DNA of 64,000 nucleotides from Aureococcus anophagefferens (Eukaryota; Sar; Pelagophyceae; Pelagomonadales; Pelagomonadaceae): positions 1,505,399 to 1,569,398 of the forward strand of contig NW_008705569.1 in NCBI RefSeq assembly GCF_000186865.1, in the 5' to 3' direction. A program made the translations under genes and the position numbers. The notes beneath the pieces were generated by a model. The model was given only the letters and a program-made list of their open reading frames with translations. It ran no database searches and was not told the DNA's origin. Shown piece after piece: positions 39,838 through 49,045 of the stretch; within the stretch, counting starts at the first letter, position 1; the number at the start of each line of letters is the position of its first letter.

Positions 39838-40671
39838 CTACTCGTAATAATCATAGGAGTATTCTTCTCTGAAGAATTCACTGGCGAGGTACTGCTGGCG
39901 ATAATATTCCGACCCGGTGTCTGTTTCTTCGCAGGAGAGGACGCCGCGTTCGACCAGATCGTCGAACGCGGGATCGAGCGCGGGAGTGTCGTTCGCACAG
40001 ATGCCAGTGGACGTGTTGTAGTGAACCGCTCGCAGATTTGTCATTTCGAGCAACGAATGCGGGAGCGTCGAAAGCGCCTGGTTTCTTTCCAGGTTTAGCT
40101 CCGTGAGGTCGAGGCCGTCGAAGGTACCCTCGTCGATGGATCGAACGTCATTCCGCCACAGATCCAGAACCGCGAGACTCGTGAGGTTCTCGAAGGTGTC
40201 CGCCTCGAGTCTCGTTAAATAGTTTCCATACAGAAAGAGGACAGCCAGGCTTTCGAGTCCGTCGAACGAACCCACGCTGAGAGAAGAGATAGAGTTCATC
40301 CCCAAGTCGAGCCACCGAAGCCTGTTGAGGTTGCTAAAGACGCCGCTGTCGATCGTCGTCATTGAGTTTTCGTTTAGATCCAGTATAATCAGACACTCAG
40401 CGCCAGGAAACTCGAACGTCTGTTCCAGAGAAGCGATGGCGTTAAAGTCCAAGTCTAGTCTTCCGAGGCACTCGAACTCGAAGGCGCCTGCCTCGATTGC
40501 AGAGATGGCGTTGTCTCCAAGTTCCATGACTTGCATGGCGCACAGCGTCATCGAGTGTACCTGGTTGGCCAAGGGGCTGCTCACGTTAGTGTTGGGGCCT
40601 CCAGGCAGGTCGAACGGACCCATGGACCAGATCGGACGCAAGAACGCGACCGCCAAGGTCGAGATGCGCAT
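39838..40671 (-). CDS. leucine-rich-repeat protein, unusually low GC
   Basis: 277 residues with about seven tandem leucine-rich repeats of 22-25 residues (for example LRWLDLGMNSISSLSVGSFD, LAVLFLYGNYLTRLEADTF). The C-terminus is acidic and Tyr-rich (EEYSYDYYE). There is a short hydrophobic start but no clear signal peptide. Codon use differs from the surroundings: many AT-ending codons, whereas neighbours are nearly all GC-ending. This suggests a gene from another source or one under different mutation pressure. The tail has TSTGICANDTPALDP like a LRR C-cap. Function is unknown. Confidence 0.75.
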   Translation of the reverse strand: MRISTLAVAFLRPIWSMGPFDLPGGPNTNVSSPLANQVHSMTLCAMQVMELGDNAISAIEAGAFEFECLGRLDLDFNAIASLEQTFEFPGAECLIILDLNENSMTTIDSGVFSNLNRLRWLDLGMNSISSLSVGSFDGLESLAVLFLYGNYLTRLEADTFENLTSLAVLDLWRNDVRSIDEGTFDGLDLTELNLERNQALSTLPHSLLEMTNLRAVHYNTSTGICANDTPALDPAFDDLVERGVLSCEETDTGSEYYRQQYLASEFFREEYSYDYYE

Positions 40672-40910
40672 CACAGATCGATTCGAGCACACCGCGGCCA
40701 CTGCGCGCGCGCGCGGTCGCCATCGCTGCCCGGACTTCCACCAAGACCTAGGTCCCCGGCCCTTTTCCCACGCGCGAGGGGTCGGGTAAGGAGCACCCTC
40801 GTCAATTTGGCGGGGTTCAGGCCACCATGCTCGCGCGCTTGGACGGCGTCGCGGTCTGGTGTCCCCCCCCCTTCGTTGAGTCAGATGTTGAGTGCACCTT
40901 AGACTTCACC

Positions 40911-41658
40911 TTAGCCCTCGGCGCCGCGCATGCAGACGAGCTTCTCTCCGATGGCCCGGGTGACGAGGCCGCCGGCGGCGACCTCGAAGGCGAGCGGCGC
41001 GGGCACGTCCGCGGCCCCGACGGCGCGGAAGCCGAGGCGCTCGTACCACGGCCGCGTCGCCTCGAGCGTGAGCAGGTAGACGTCCGCCGCGCGGCGGTCC
41101 GCCATTTCGTGGCTCTCGAGCAGGCGCCGCACGAGGGCGGCGCCGACGCCGCCGTTCCTGTGCTGCTCGAACACAAATACCGACGCGAGCTCGAACAGCT
41201 TGGGCGCCGCGGCCTCGGCCGTCGCGCGCCGCGCGGTCCGCGCGTCGCGGCGCCGCGCGGCCTGCGCGGCGAACTCGCGGTACTCCGCGGTCCAGGGCAG
41301 GCTCGCGAGGCCCGTGGGGATGCTCGGCAGCTCGTCCCAGGCCTCGTCGTCGGCCGCGGCGTCGAAGTCGTACGTGCCCGGCGCCGCGTCGTACGTCGCC
41401 GGGTCCGCGAGCGCGGCGGCGCCGAGCGGCCGCAGCTGTGCGAAACCGAGGCGGTCGCCGTCGTCGTTCGTGGCGACGACGAAGTTCCTCGCATCGATGG
41501 ACAGCGGATTCATGAGGTTCCGCGCCATCGTCGCAGCGATGGCCAGCTCGTCGGACCGCCGGCCCGGCCGGATGGTGAGCGCAGCTGTTCGAGTTAGGAC
41601 TTGCAAGACCATGAGCCAGCGCACTAGTAAATTTGTTCGAGCCATCGACGTCGACATG
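40911..41658 (-). CDS. GNAT-family N-acetyltransferase
   Basis: About 248 residues from MSTSMARTNLL; an ATG 12 codons upstream (41694) is also possible. A hydrophobic leader (LLVRWLMVLQVLTRTAAL) precedes the domain, so secretion or organelle import is possible. The GNAT core is clear: LTIRPGRRSDELAIAATM, FVVATNDDGDRLGFAQLRPL, LASVFVFEQHRNGGVGAALV (acetyl-CoA-binding, R/Q-x-x-G-x-G/A type) and YLLTLEATRPWYERLGFRAV. The substrate cannot be told. It diverges from the first ankyrin gene. Confidence 0.88.
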
Positions 41659-41840
41659 TGGCGCTCACTCGTGGCGCGTCGAGAACTCGGCATCAGCTCG
41701 CAAGACTGCACCTTGAGCTTCAAAGTAAGATTTTCAATTCTTTTTTTTCTCGAGTTGTCTCCGATGGGCCTCTGAGCAGCCAACCGGCGCCGCCGGAACA
41801 CACCGCATTCTCGAGTGCCATAGCTCATCGACTGGCTCGC

Positions 41841-42902
41841 ATGGTTGAGGAAAGGCTGCGAATGGCTTGCGCAGGAGGTCGCGTCGAGGATGTCGGGTAT
41901 CTCCTCGATGGGGGCTGGATCAACGAGACGGACCAGGACGGCCGTACGCCGCTGTTCGTCGCGAGTCGGGAAGGCCAAGCCGCCGTCGCGGAGCTGCTCC
42001 TCGATCGCGGCGCGGACGTCGACAAGGCGAAGCAGGACGGCTCGACGCCGCTGCTCCTCGCGAGCCAGAACGGGCACGCCGCAATCGTCGAGCTGCTGCT
42101 GGCCCGCGGCGCGGACGTTGACAAGGCCGAGGAGGACGGCTGGACGCCGCTGTTCATGGCGAGCCAGGACGGCCACGCCGCCATCGCCGCCCTGCTCCTC
42201 GATCGCGGCGCGGACGTCGACAAGGCGACCAAGACGGGCGTGACGCCGCTGCTCATCGCGAGCGAGAACGGTCACGCCGCCGTCGCGGAGCTGCTTCTCG
42301 ATCGCGGCGCGGACGTCGACAAGGCGAAGCAGAGCGGCTGGACGCCGCTGCTCATGGCGAGCCAACAAGGCCAAGCCGCCGTCGTCGAGCTGCTTCTTGC
42401 TGGCGGTGCGGACGTCAACAAGGCCGAGGAGGGCGGCGCGACGCCGCTGTACATCGCGAGCCAGAACGGTCACGCCGCCATCGCCGAGCTGCTCCTTGCC
42501 CGCGGTGCGGACGTCGACAAGGCCGAGGAGGACGGCACGACGCCGCTGTTCATGGCGAGCCAGAACGGCCACGCCGCCATCGCCGCGCTGCTCCTCGATC
42601 GCGGCGCGGACGTCGACAAGGCGAGGCAGGACGGCGCGACCCCGCTGCTCATGGCGAGCCAGGACGGCTACGCCACTATCGCCGAGCTGCTCCTGGCCCG
42701 CAGCGCCAATTTCAATTCGACGATGTCGGGCGGCTCGACGCCGCTGCAGATCGCGCGCGAGCGCGGCCACAACGACGTGGCGTGGCTGATTCACGGTCAC
42801 ATCCGCGCCTACATGCTCGACTGCTTCCGCGCCACGCTTCCTTCCGAGCTCATCGAGCTGGTCACAGCCTTTGCTTTCGCTGGATTAATAGCCGCTCCTT
42901 GA
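41841..42902 (+). CDS. ankyrin-repeat protein A
   Basis: 353 residues of about nine to ten ankyrin repeats of 33 residues (DGWTPLFMASQDGHAAIAAL, LLDRGADVDKA). Repeat units are very alike at the DNA level (99 bp), pointing to recent expansion or gene conversion. The C-terminal tail (VAWLIHGHIRAYMLDCFRA, LPSELIELVTAFAF) is shared with the second ankyrin gene. No other domain is seen. The start ATG gives MVEERLRMACAGGRV. Such genes serve as protein-binding scaffolds; the partner is unknown. Confidence 0.9.
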   Translation: MVEERLRMACAGGRVEDVGYLLDGGWINETDQDGRTPLFVASREGQAAVAELLLDRGADVDKAKQDGSTPLLLASQNGHAAIVELLLARGADVDKAEEDGWTPLFMASQDGHAAIAALLLDRGADVDKATKTGVTPLLIASENGHAAVAELLLDRGADVDKAKQSGWTPLLMASQQGQAAVVELLLAGGADVNKAEEGGATPLYIASQNGHAAIAELLLARGADVDKAEEDGTTPLFMASQNGHAAIAALLLDRGADVDKARQDGATPLLMASQDGYATIAELLLARSANFNSTMSGGSTPLQIARERGHNDVAWLIHGHIRAYMLDCFRATLPSELIELVTAFAFAGLIAAP

Positions 42903-42912
42903 GGGCATGTTG

Positions 42913-43164
42913 CCATATAGAAAATAGTCAAGCTATGAAAACCAGAGTAGCGATCTTTTGTCCGAGACGCACCATTTTCTTCAAAATTGCGATGAAGGGC
43001 ACCTGGCGGCGTCCCGAGGCCACCCATTCACAAAAATACTTCCAGGTACCGCAGCGTGTGGCGTCGGACAAAGAATACGTGTTATCTTCTGTCCTCGACC
43101 AATGAAATCGCTGGAATATGCGACTGACTTTAATTTTTCCATAATATAACTATTTTCTATATGC
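42913..43164. mobile_element. 252-bp MITE with terminal inverted repeats
   Basis: An AT-rich insert lies between two ankyrin genes. The ends are inverted repeats: the left end reads CATATAGAAAATAGT, and the right end reads ACTATTTTCTATATG, its exact reverse complement; similarity extends to about 27 bp with mismatches. Flanking 8-mers GCATGTTG (42905-42912) and TCAAGTTG (43165-43172) are imperfect direct repeats. The matching site downstream of the second ankyrin gene (about 44462-44490, TGAGGGCAAGTTGATTTGCG) looks like the empty site. No transposase is encoded, so this is a non-autonomous element. Confidence 0.8.
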
Positions 43165-43216
43165 TCAAGTTGATTTGCGAGTGCCGCGGGTCTGAGAGCC
43201 CGCATGGTGTGTTGGC

Positions 43217-44455
43217 ATGGTGGCCTCCTTGTTCTCGGCACTCGCAGGAGGTCGCGTCGAGGATGTCATGCATCTCCTCGATGGCGGCGCTGAGATCAAC
43301 GAGACGGACCGGGACGGCCGTACGCCGCTGTTCGTCGCGAGTTGGGAAGGCCACGCCGCCCTCGCCGCGCTGCTCCTCGATCGCGGCGCGGACGTCGACA
43401 AGGCGGACAAGGATGGCTGGACCTCGCTGCTCCTCGCGAGCGAGAAAGGCCACGCCACCGTCGCGGAGCTGCTCCTCGCCCGCGGTGCGGACGTCGACAA
43501 GGCGAAGCAGAGCGGCACGACGCCGCTGCTCATGGCGAGCCAGAACGGGCACGCCGCCATCGCCAAGCTACTCCTCGATCGCGGCGCCGACGTCGACAAG
43601 GCGAGGCAGGACGGCGCGACGCCGCTGTTCATGGCGAGCCAGAACGGCCACGCCGCCCTCGCCGCGCTGCTCCTCGATCGCGGCGCGGACGTCGACAAGA
43701 CCAAGGAGGACGGCGCGACGCCGCTGTTCATCGCGAGCCAGAAAGGGCACGCCGCCGTCGTCGAGCTGCTTCTCGATGGCGGTGCGGACGTCGACAAGGT
43801 GAACAAGAACGGCGCGACGCCGCTGCTCCTCGCGAGCGAGAAAGGCCACGCCGCCATCGCCGCGCTGCTTCTCGATCGCGGCGCCGACGTCGACAAGGCG
43901 AAGCAGAGCGGCTCGACGCCGCTGTTCATGGCGAGCCAGAACGGCCACGCCGCCATCGCCGCGCTGCTCCTCGCCCGCGGCGCGGACGTCGACAAGGCCG
44001 AGGAGGACGGCTGGACGCCGCTGTTCATGGCGAGCCAGAACGGCCACGCCGCCATCGCCACGCTGCTCCTCGATCGCGGCGCGGACGTCGACAAGGCCGA
44101 GGAGGACGGCTGGACGCCGCTGCTCGCGGCAAGCCAGGACGGCCACGCCGCCATCGCCGAGATGCTCCTCGCCCGCGGCGCGGACGTCGACAAGCCCGAC
44201 GAGAGCGGCGCGACGCCGCTGTTCATGGCGAGCAAGAACGGCCACGCCGCCGTCGCGGAGCTGCTCCTCGCCCGCGGCGCCAATTTCAATTCGGCGACGT
44301 CGGGCGGCTCGACGCCGCTGCAGATCGCGCAGAGAAAAGGCCACAAAGACGTGGCGTGGCTGATTCACGGTCACATCCGCACCTACATGCTCGACTGCTT
44401 CCGCGCCATGCTTCCTTCCGAGCTCATCGAGCTCGTCATAGCCTTTGCTTTCTAA
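43217..44455 (+). CDS. ankyrin-repeat protein B
   Basis: 412 residues with about eleven to twelve ankyrin repeats, paralogous to the gene just upstream. N-terminal VEDVMHLLDGGAEINETDRD and the C-terminal tail (WLIHGHIRTYMLDCFRAM) match ankyrin A closely. Some repeats are near-identical within the gene (KAEEDGWTPL occurs twice in a row). The downstream flank repeats the GCCGCTCCTTGAGGGCA seen after gene A, so the two genes came from a tandem duplication. Confidence 0.9.
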   Translation: MVASLFSALAGGRVEDVMHLLDGGAEINETDRDGRTPLFVASWEGHAALAALLLDRGADVDKADKDGWTSLLLASEKGHATVAELLLARGADVDKAKQSGTTPLLMASQNGHAAIAKLLLDRGADVDKARQDGATPLFMASQNGHAALAALLLDRGADVDKTKEDGATPLFIASQKGHAAVVELLLDGGADVDKVNKNGATPLLLASEKGHAAIAALLLDRGADVDKAKQSGSTPLFMASQNGHAAIAALLLARGADVDKAEEDGWTPLFMASQNGHAAIATLLLDRGADVDKAEEDGWTPLLAASQDGHAAIAEMLLARGADVDKPDESGATPLFMASKNGHAAVAELLLARGANFNSATSGGSTPLQIAQRKGHKDVAWLIHGHIRTYMLDCFRAMLPSELIELVIAFAF

Positions 44456-44562
44456 CAAGAGCCGCTCCTTGAGGGCAAGTTGATTTGCGACTGCCGAGGT
44501 AATTCTGCGAGCTCTGCGAGCATGGACGCCGATTCGACACCGCTCGTCGCGTGATTTGACGG

Positions 44563-45558
44563 ATGGCGGCGATGCAAAACACTTCGCTGCAAAACAACAC
44601 ATCGCTACCGGAGTGCATCTTGCTCGACGGCGGCCTGGGCCACGAGTGGAAGCGCCAGTCCGGCGACGAGTCGTTCCTCGGCGGCTGCCTGGCCTGCACG
44701 CGGCAACCCGACGGCGTCAGCGCCGTGCACGCCGCCTTCTTCGACGCCGCCGACGCCGGCGGCTGGCGCGGCCGCTGCTGCGCGACGACGAACTCCTTCG
44801 TCGCGACGCCGCACCACGTCGGGGACGACGCCGTCGCGCTCGCGCGCGCGGCGGTCCGCTGCGCGCGCGCCGCGGCGGCCGGCGGCCCGCGGCGCGTCGT
44901 CGCGGGGTCGCTGCCGCCCCTCGGCGAGTGCTACGCGGCCCGCGGCGCCCGCGCGGGCGACGCGGACGCGTACGCGACGCTCGCGGCGGCGCTCGCGGAC
45001 GAGGGCGTCGACGCGCTCCTCGCGGAGACGCTGTCGTCGTCGGCCGAGGCCGTCGCGGCCGTGGAGGGCGTCGCGCGCGCCCGGATACCCACGCCGCTCT
45101 GGTGCTGCGTCACGCTCGCCGACGACGCGACCGCGCGGCTCCGGGGCGGCGAGCCGCTCGCCGGCGCGCTCGCGGCGATCGTGGCCGCCGCGCGGGCCTC
45201 GGGCGCGCGGCTCGAGGGCCTCGGCGTCAACTGCTGCGCGCCCGTCGCCGTCGACGCCGCGCTGCCGACGCTCGTGGCCGCCGCGCGCGACGGCGGCGGG
45301 CTCCGCGTGATCGTCTACGCGAACGCGTTCGCGGGCACGACGTCCGCGTGGCTCGCGTCCGTCGGCCGGCCCGACTGCCGCGCCGGGCCCGACGCGCCCG
45401 CGGATGTCGCCGACTACGCCGGCGGCGTCCTCACGGCCGGCGCCTACGCGGCCAAGTGCCGCGCGTGGCGCGCCGCGGGCGCGACGGTCGTCGGCGGCTG
45501 CTGCGGCGTGTCCCCGGACCACATGCGCGCCGTCGCCGCGGCGCTCCGGGACGGGTAA
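44563..45558 (+). CDS. homocysteine S-methyltransferase
   Basis: 331 residues. The family's features are present: LLDGGLGHEW near the start, VVAGSLPPLGECY, LLAETLSSSAEAVAAV, the first zinc Cys in GVNCCAPV, and the paired cysteines GGCCGVSPDHM near the end. It transfers a methyl group, probably from S-methylmethionine or a related donor, to homocysteine to form methionine in the cytosol. There is no targeting peptide. It is single-exon and followed closely (about 25 bp) by a convergent gene. Confidence 0.9.
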   Translation: MAAMQNTSLQNNTSLPECILLDGGLGHEWKRQSGDESFLGGCLACTRQPDGVSAVHAAFFDAADAGGWRGRCCATTNSFVATPHHVGDDAVALARAAVRCARAAAAGGPRRVVAGSLPPLGECYAARGARAGDADAYATLAAALADEGVDALLAETLSSSAEAVAAVEGVARARIPTPLWCCVTLADDATARLRGGEPLAGALAAIVAAARASGARLEGLGVNCCAPVAVDAALPTLVAAARDGGGLRVIVYANAFAGTTSAWLASVGRPDCRAGPDAPADVADYAGGVLTAGAYAAKCRAWRAAGATVVGGCCGVSPDHMRAVAAALRDG

Positions 45559-45581
45559 GTAGGTGTGAATTACGATCGTTT

Positions 45582-46691
45582 TTATCGTGCGTTGTCGCGG
45601 CGCGCGTGGCCGTGGGCCTCGAGGATCTTCTGCGTGCAGTGCGCGATGTGGCGGAAGCGGTCGGGCCCGAGGTGGACGCCGCCGTACCAGCGCGACACGA
45701 CCACCGCGACGCCGTCCGCGTCGAGCACGTCGAGCAGGTAGGCCATCTTCTCGCCCGCGCCGTCCTCCCCGTCGGAGTCGTTGTCCGCGCGGCGGACGCC
45801 CGCGGCGTCCGTGAAGCGGTAGGCGCGCATGTTGTGCGTCGCGCGGCCGCACTTGTTCCGCGCGAGGATGGCCCGGAACGCCCACTGCGCCTTGTCGAGC
45901 GAGTCGACGCCGACGGCCAGGAACGCCTGGAACGTCGACCGGCGGTCCGTCACGGGCTCGCCGTCGAAGATCTCGACGGCGTGCGCGTCGTCGCCGCTCG
46001 CCGCGTCGAAGCGCACGGGCCGCTGGCCGAACTGGGGGCACGCCGGCTCGAAGGTCCAGCCGCCGGCCGGCGCGGCCTCCGCGGCCGGCGCCGCGGCCGG
46101 CGCCGCGCCGAGCGCGTCGACGGCGTCGCGCACGGCCGCCGCGACCTCGAAGACGCAGACCTCGCCCGCCGGCGCCGCGGCCGCCGCGGCCGCCGCGACG
46201 CAGGTCAGCGCGCGCCGCGCCTTCTCGTCGCACGCGGCGACGGCGCGCACCGCGAACGTCGGCGCGCCGTCGACCGGGTAGCCGGCGCCGCAGACGACGT
46301 CGAGCGCGACCGCGGCGCGGTCCGCCGCGAGCGCGATCTCGTAGCGCGCGGCGGCGCCGCCCGGCGGCAGCGGGCGGAACTCGTCGCCGAAGATCGCCGC
46401 GAGCGCCTCGGCCTCCTCCTCGCGCGCGGCCGCCGCCGCGGGGTCCGCGACGGCGAGCGCCGCGAGCTCGGCCTCCGGCGGCGGCGGCGGTGTTGCTGCG
46501 GTCGGCGGTGGCGTGGTAGCGGGCGGCGGCCGCGCGCGTCGCTGCTGCGTCGCTGGCGGCGGAGCTCGCCGCTGCTGTGATGCCTGCTCGACGCACCAGC
46601 GGCAGCGTGCGGTCTTGGGCGTTCGCAGCTGGTTTTTGCTGAAGCCCGCCGGTTCCAGCACGTCGCCGCACGACGTGCACGTGATGCTCAT
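45582..46691 (-). CDS. fusion protein: Stc1-like zinc domain, RWD domain, IMPACT (UPF0029) domain
   Basis: 369 residues. Residues 4-38 have two CxxC pairs in a Stc1-like pattern (CTSCGDVLEPAGFSKNQLR then CRWC). A Pro/Ala/Thr-rich linker follows. The RWD domain is near residues 75-190 (EEAEALAAIFGDEFRPL). The IMPACT domain covers about 225-360 (FDGEPVTDRRSTFQAFLAVG, HNMRAYRF, VVSRWYGGVHLGPDRFRHI). IMPACT/Yih1 proteins bind Gcn1 and damp Gcn2 signalling. The Stc1-like module in front is unusual; in fission yeast Stc1 links RNAi to chromatin. The gene diverges from the TMEM-like gene with only about 45-95 bp between starts. Confidence 0.8.
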   Translation of the reverse strand: MSITCTSCGDVLEPAGFSKNQLRTPKTARCRWCVEQASQQRRAPPPATQQRRARPPPATTPPPTAATPPPPPEAELAALAVADPAAAAAREEEAEALAAIFGDEFRPLPPGGAAARYEIALAADRAAVALDVVCGAGYPVDGAPTFAVRAVAACDEKARRALTCVAAAAAAAAPAGEVCVFEVAAAVRDAVDALGAAPAAAPAAEAAPAGGWTFEPACPQFGQRPVRFDAASGDDAHAVEIFDGEPVTDRRSTFQAFLAVGVDSLDKAQWAFRAILARNKCGRATHNMRAYRFTDAAGVRRADNDSDGEDGAGEKMAYLLDVLDADGVAVVVSRWYGGVHLGPDRFRHIAHCTQKILEAHGHARRDNAR

Positions 46692-46784
46692 CGATTTACG
46701 CTGCGCATCGCTGGCTGAGAGGCTGCGAGGTAGCCCATGTCGCTGTGGCAATTTTTATTGATGCGAAGCTTCGAAGGTGAAGAG

Positions 46785-47504
46785 ATGGTGAAGCCCGCCA
46801 CTTGCGTCGTCGCCTGCCGCCGAGCCAGCACCGCCAGCATGATGCTGCTGCGACGAAGCACACACATCCTCCCAGCGTTTCGCGCCGCGCCGCAGCTCAC
46901 CGCTCAGCTCGCGCGCCGCCTCGCCACGGCCGGCGCGGACGACAAACCAGATAAAACGACGCTCCTCTTCGAGAGCGACCAGTCCTTCAAGTTCCGGGCG
47001 CTGTCCGCGTTCGGCGGCGTCTACACGAGCTGCTGGGCCGCGTACGTCGCCGCGGAGGCCTTCGTGCTCGACCCGACGGGCTCCATCGCGTCCAACGCGG
47101 GCCTCGTGTCGCTCATCGGCGTCTCGTCCGTGACCGTCGGCGCGTACGTCGTGCGGACGCTCGCGCTGCGCACCGTCGGGCGCCTCGAGATCGCCGCGCC
47201 GGCGGCGGCGCCGCCGCTGCTCCGCGTGACGACGTACACGCCCTTCGGCGGCGAGCGCGTCGACGAAGCGCCGCTCGCGGCCGTCGCGCCGCGGTCGGAC
47301 CCGGGCGACGACTCGCGGCTCAAGACCTTCGCCCTGCCCCAGGACGACCAGCGGTCCTACCTCGTCCTCGTCGACGAGCCCGACGCGGTCAAGGACGCCG
47401 CCGCGTTCGCGCGCGTCGTCTCCGGCGTCGCGCCCTTCGCCGAGGGCGACGACGACGGCCGCCAGCACCGGGGCCACCGCCGCCGCCGCCGGCGCCGGCG
47501 TTGA
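46785..47504 (+). CDS. TMEM70/TMEM186/TMEM223-like mitochondrial membrane protein
   Basis: 239 residues from MVKPATCVV; ATGs at 46737 and 46839 are alternatives. The N-terminus is Arg/Ala/Ser-rich (VVACRRASTASMMLLRRSTH), a mitochondrial presequence. Then TLLFESDQSFKFRALSAFGG, two hydrophobic segments (VYTSCWAAYVAAEAFVL and LVSLIGVSSVTVGAYVVRTL) and a soluble strand-rich part, as in the TMEM70/186/223 group that helps assemble respiratory complexes. The Arg-rich C-terminus (RRRRRRRR) is unusual. The assignment rests on pattern, not on an alignment. Confidence 0.5.
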   Translation: MVKPATCVVACRRASTASMMLLRRSTHILPAFRAAPQLTAQLARRLATAGADDKPDKTTLLFESDQSFKFRALSAFGGVYTSCWAAYVAAEAFVLDPTGSIASNAGLVSLIGVSSVTVGAYVVRTLALRTVGRLEIAAPAAAPPLLRVTTYTPFGGERVDEAPLAAVAPRSDPGDDSRLKTFALPQDDQRSYLVLVDEPDAVKDAAAFARVVSGVAPFAEGDDDGRQHRGHRRRRRRRR

Positions 47505-47554
47505 TTAAACTAGCTTGTGGTTGCTCGCTCGGACCGCTATACGCGCAAAACAGC

Positions 47555-49045
47555 TTACTCGCTCGCGCGGAGGAGCGCGCCCCGCTCGGGCGACGCGAGC
47601 TTCCACTTGGCGACGGGCGTCGCGCGCCAGACCTCGTCGCGCTTCCGCTTGAGGACGCTGCCCTTGGGCTTGCGCTTGCGCTTCGGCGGCGTCTTCATGT
47701 TCTCCGGGTCCCAGGGGTCGGCGGGCTTCTCCTCGGTTTCGACCAAAGCCTCCTGGTGCCACTCGGAGCCGACGGCGCCCTGGGCCGGCCGCTCGCGGTG
47801 GATGTACATGGCCGTGAGCAGGCCCCGGTCCGCGGCGTCCTTGTTCGTCGACCGCCGCCGCCGCTCGGATCGCGTGAGCTGCCGCTCCTTTCGCGGCTCC
47901 GGCTCGGGCTCCGGCGCGGGCGCGACGCGGATCTGCCGCGGCGCGGGCTTCTGCGGCGCGGGGAACGTCTTCGACCGCCGCTGCGCGCGCCGGTCGACGA
48001 CGACGGCCTTGGGCGACATGGGCAGGTCCTCGCCGCGGTCGCCCTCGACGGCCGTCGCCACGGGAACGGGCTCGGACGCGGACCGCGCCCAGCGGTTCCG
48101 CGTCGCGGACGTCGAGATGACGCGCTTGTGGCCGTTGGGCGACGTGATCGTCGCCGTCGACGACCGCCGCCGGCGGCGCGGCGCCGTCGTTGGTGGGGCG
48201 GTGGCGTTGGCGTCGTCGTCCGGCTCGTCGTCCTTCTTGGCCTCGCGCTCGGCGTCGACGCGGACGCCGAGGCACGCGGGCTCCGCGAGGCCCTGGTCCG
48301 CCGCGTCCCGCAGCACTTTGCGGTCGTAGGCGTCCTCGATGTCGAGCCAGGTCATGGTGCCGAAGCGCCGCTCGCGCTTCTTGCCCAGGTCTTTCCAGTA
48401 GGCCGCGCCGAGGCAACTCTTGATGAGCGCCTGCTGGATGGAGAACGCGGGGTAGAGCGCGCGCTCGTTGCGGAAGGCCCAGACGAGGAACTCGTCGCGG
48501 GCGATGCCGCCGCCGTTCTTCTCCAAGAGCGTCGTCAGCGCGAGCTCCGTCGCGTCGCGCGCCGCGGACCGCCGCGGCCCGAACGTCGAGTCGACGAGGA
48601 GCTTGCACTCCTCGAGGCGCAGCTCAAGGCGCGTGCGGTGGAGGCCCGCGGGATACTCCTGGGCGTAGCACTGGAACGCGAGGGACGCAAGGCTCCGCTT
48701 CGTCAACGTGCAGAAGGCGTAGAACGCCGCGACGAACTCGCGGTAGTCGACGCGGCCGTTCTTGTCGTCGTCGAGCACCTCCGCGAAGATGTGGTGCGTG
48801 AAGGGCGTACGCTCCACGTCGATGCCCATGAGGAACTCGAAGAAGACGATGTGGCCCTGCTGGAAGACGTCGAAGTCGTGGAAGACGATCATGAGCTGGG
48901 CCACGTCCTCGCGGCTCATGCCCAGGAACTCCGCCTTGCGCATGAACTCCTCGAACTTGGGCAGGCGCTCGAGCATGCCCTTGGGCAGCCGCTTCGTCGT
49001 GCGCCCGCCGAAGACGAGGTGGCGCAGGTGCCGCAGCATCTTCAT
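47555..49045 (-). CDS. EF-hand protein with long basic tail
   Basis: 496 residues. Residues 25-125 hold a pair of EF-hands: the first degenerate (FHDFDVFQQGHIVFFEF), the second canonical (DDDKNGRVDYREFVAAF). A further EF-hand-like part lies about 170-210 (LEKNGGGIARDEFLVWAF). Residues 280-496 are basic and Pro/Arg-rich, probably disordered, with possible nuclear signals (PRRRRRSS, KRKRKPKG). Family assignment beyond calcium-binding scaffold is not possible. It diverges from the MAK-type kinase with about 210 bp between them. Confidence 0.8.
   Translation of the reverse strand: MKMLRHLRHLVFGGRTTKRLPKGMLERLPKFEEFMRKAEFLGMSREDVAQLMIVFHDFDVFQQGHIVFFEFLMGIDVERTPFTHHIFAEVLDDDKNGRVDYREFVAAFYAFCTLTKRSLASLAFQCYAQEYPAGLHRTRLELRLEECKLLVDSTFGPRRSAARDATELALTTLLEKNGGGIARDEFLVWAFRNERALYPAFSIQQALIKSCLGAAYWKDLGKKRERRFGTMTWLDIEDAYDRKVLRDAADQGLAEPACLGVRVDAEREAKKDDEPDDDANATAPPTTAPRRRRRSSTATITSPNGHKRVISTSATRNRWARSASEPVPVATAVEGDRGEDLPMSPKAVVVDRRAQRRSKTFPAPQKPAPRQIRVAPAPEPEPEPRKERQLTRSERRRRSTNKDAADRGLLTAMYIHRERPAQGAVGSEWHQEALVETEEKPADPWDPENMKTPPKRKRKPKGSVLKRKRDEVWRATPVAKWKLASPERGALLRASE

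Noticed and set aside
41841..44455. Regular 99-bp repeats resembling a CRISPR-like array
   Set aside because: The units are coding ankyrin repeats in one open frame with no variable spacers.
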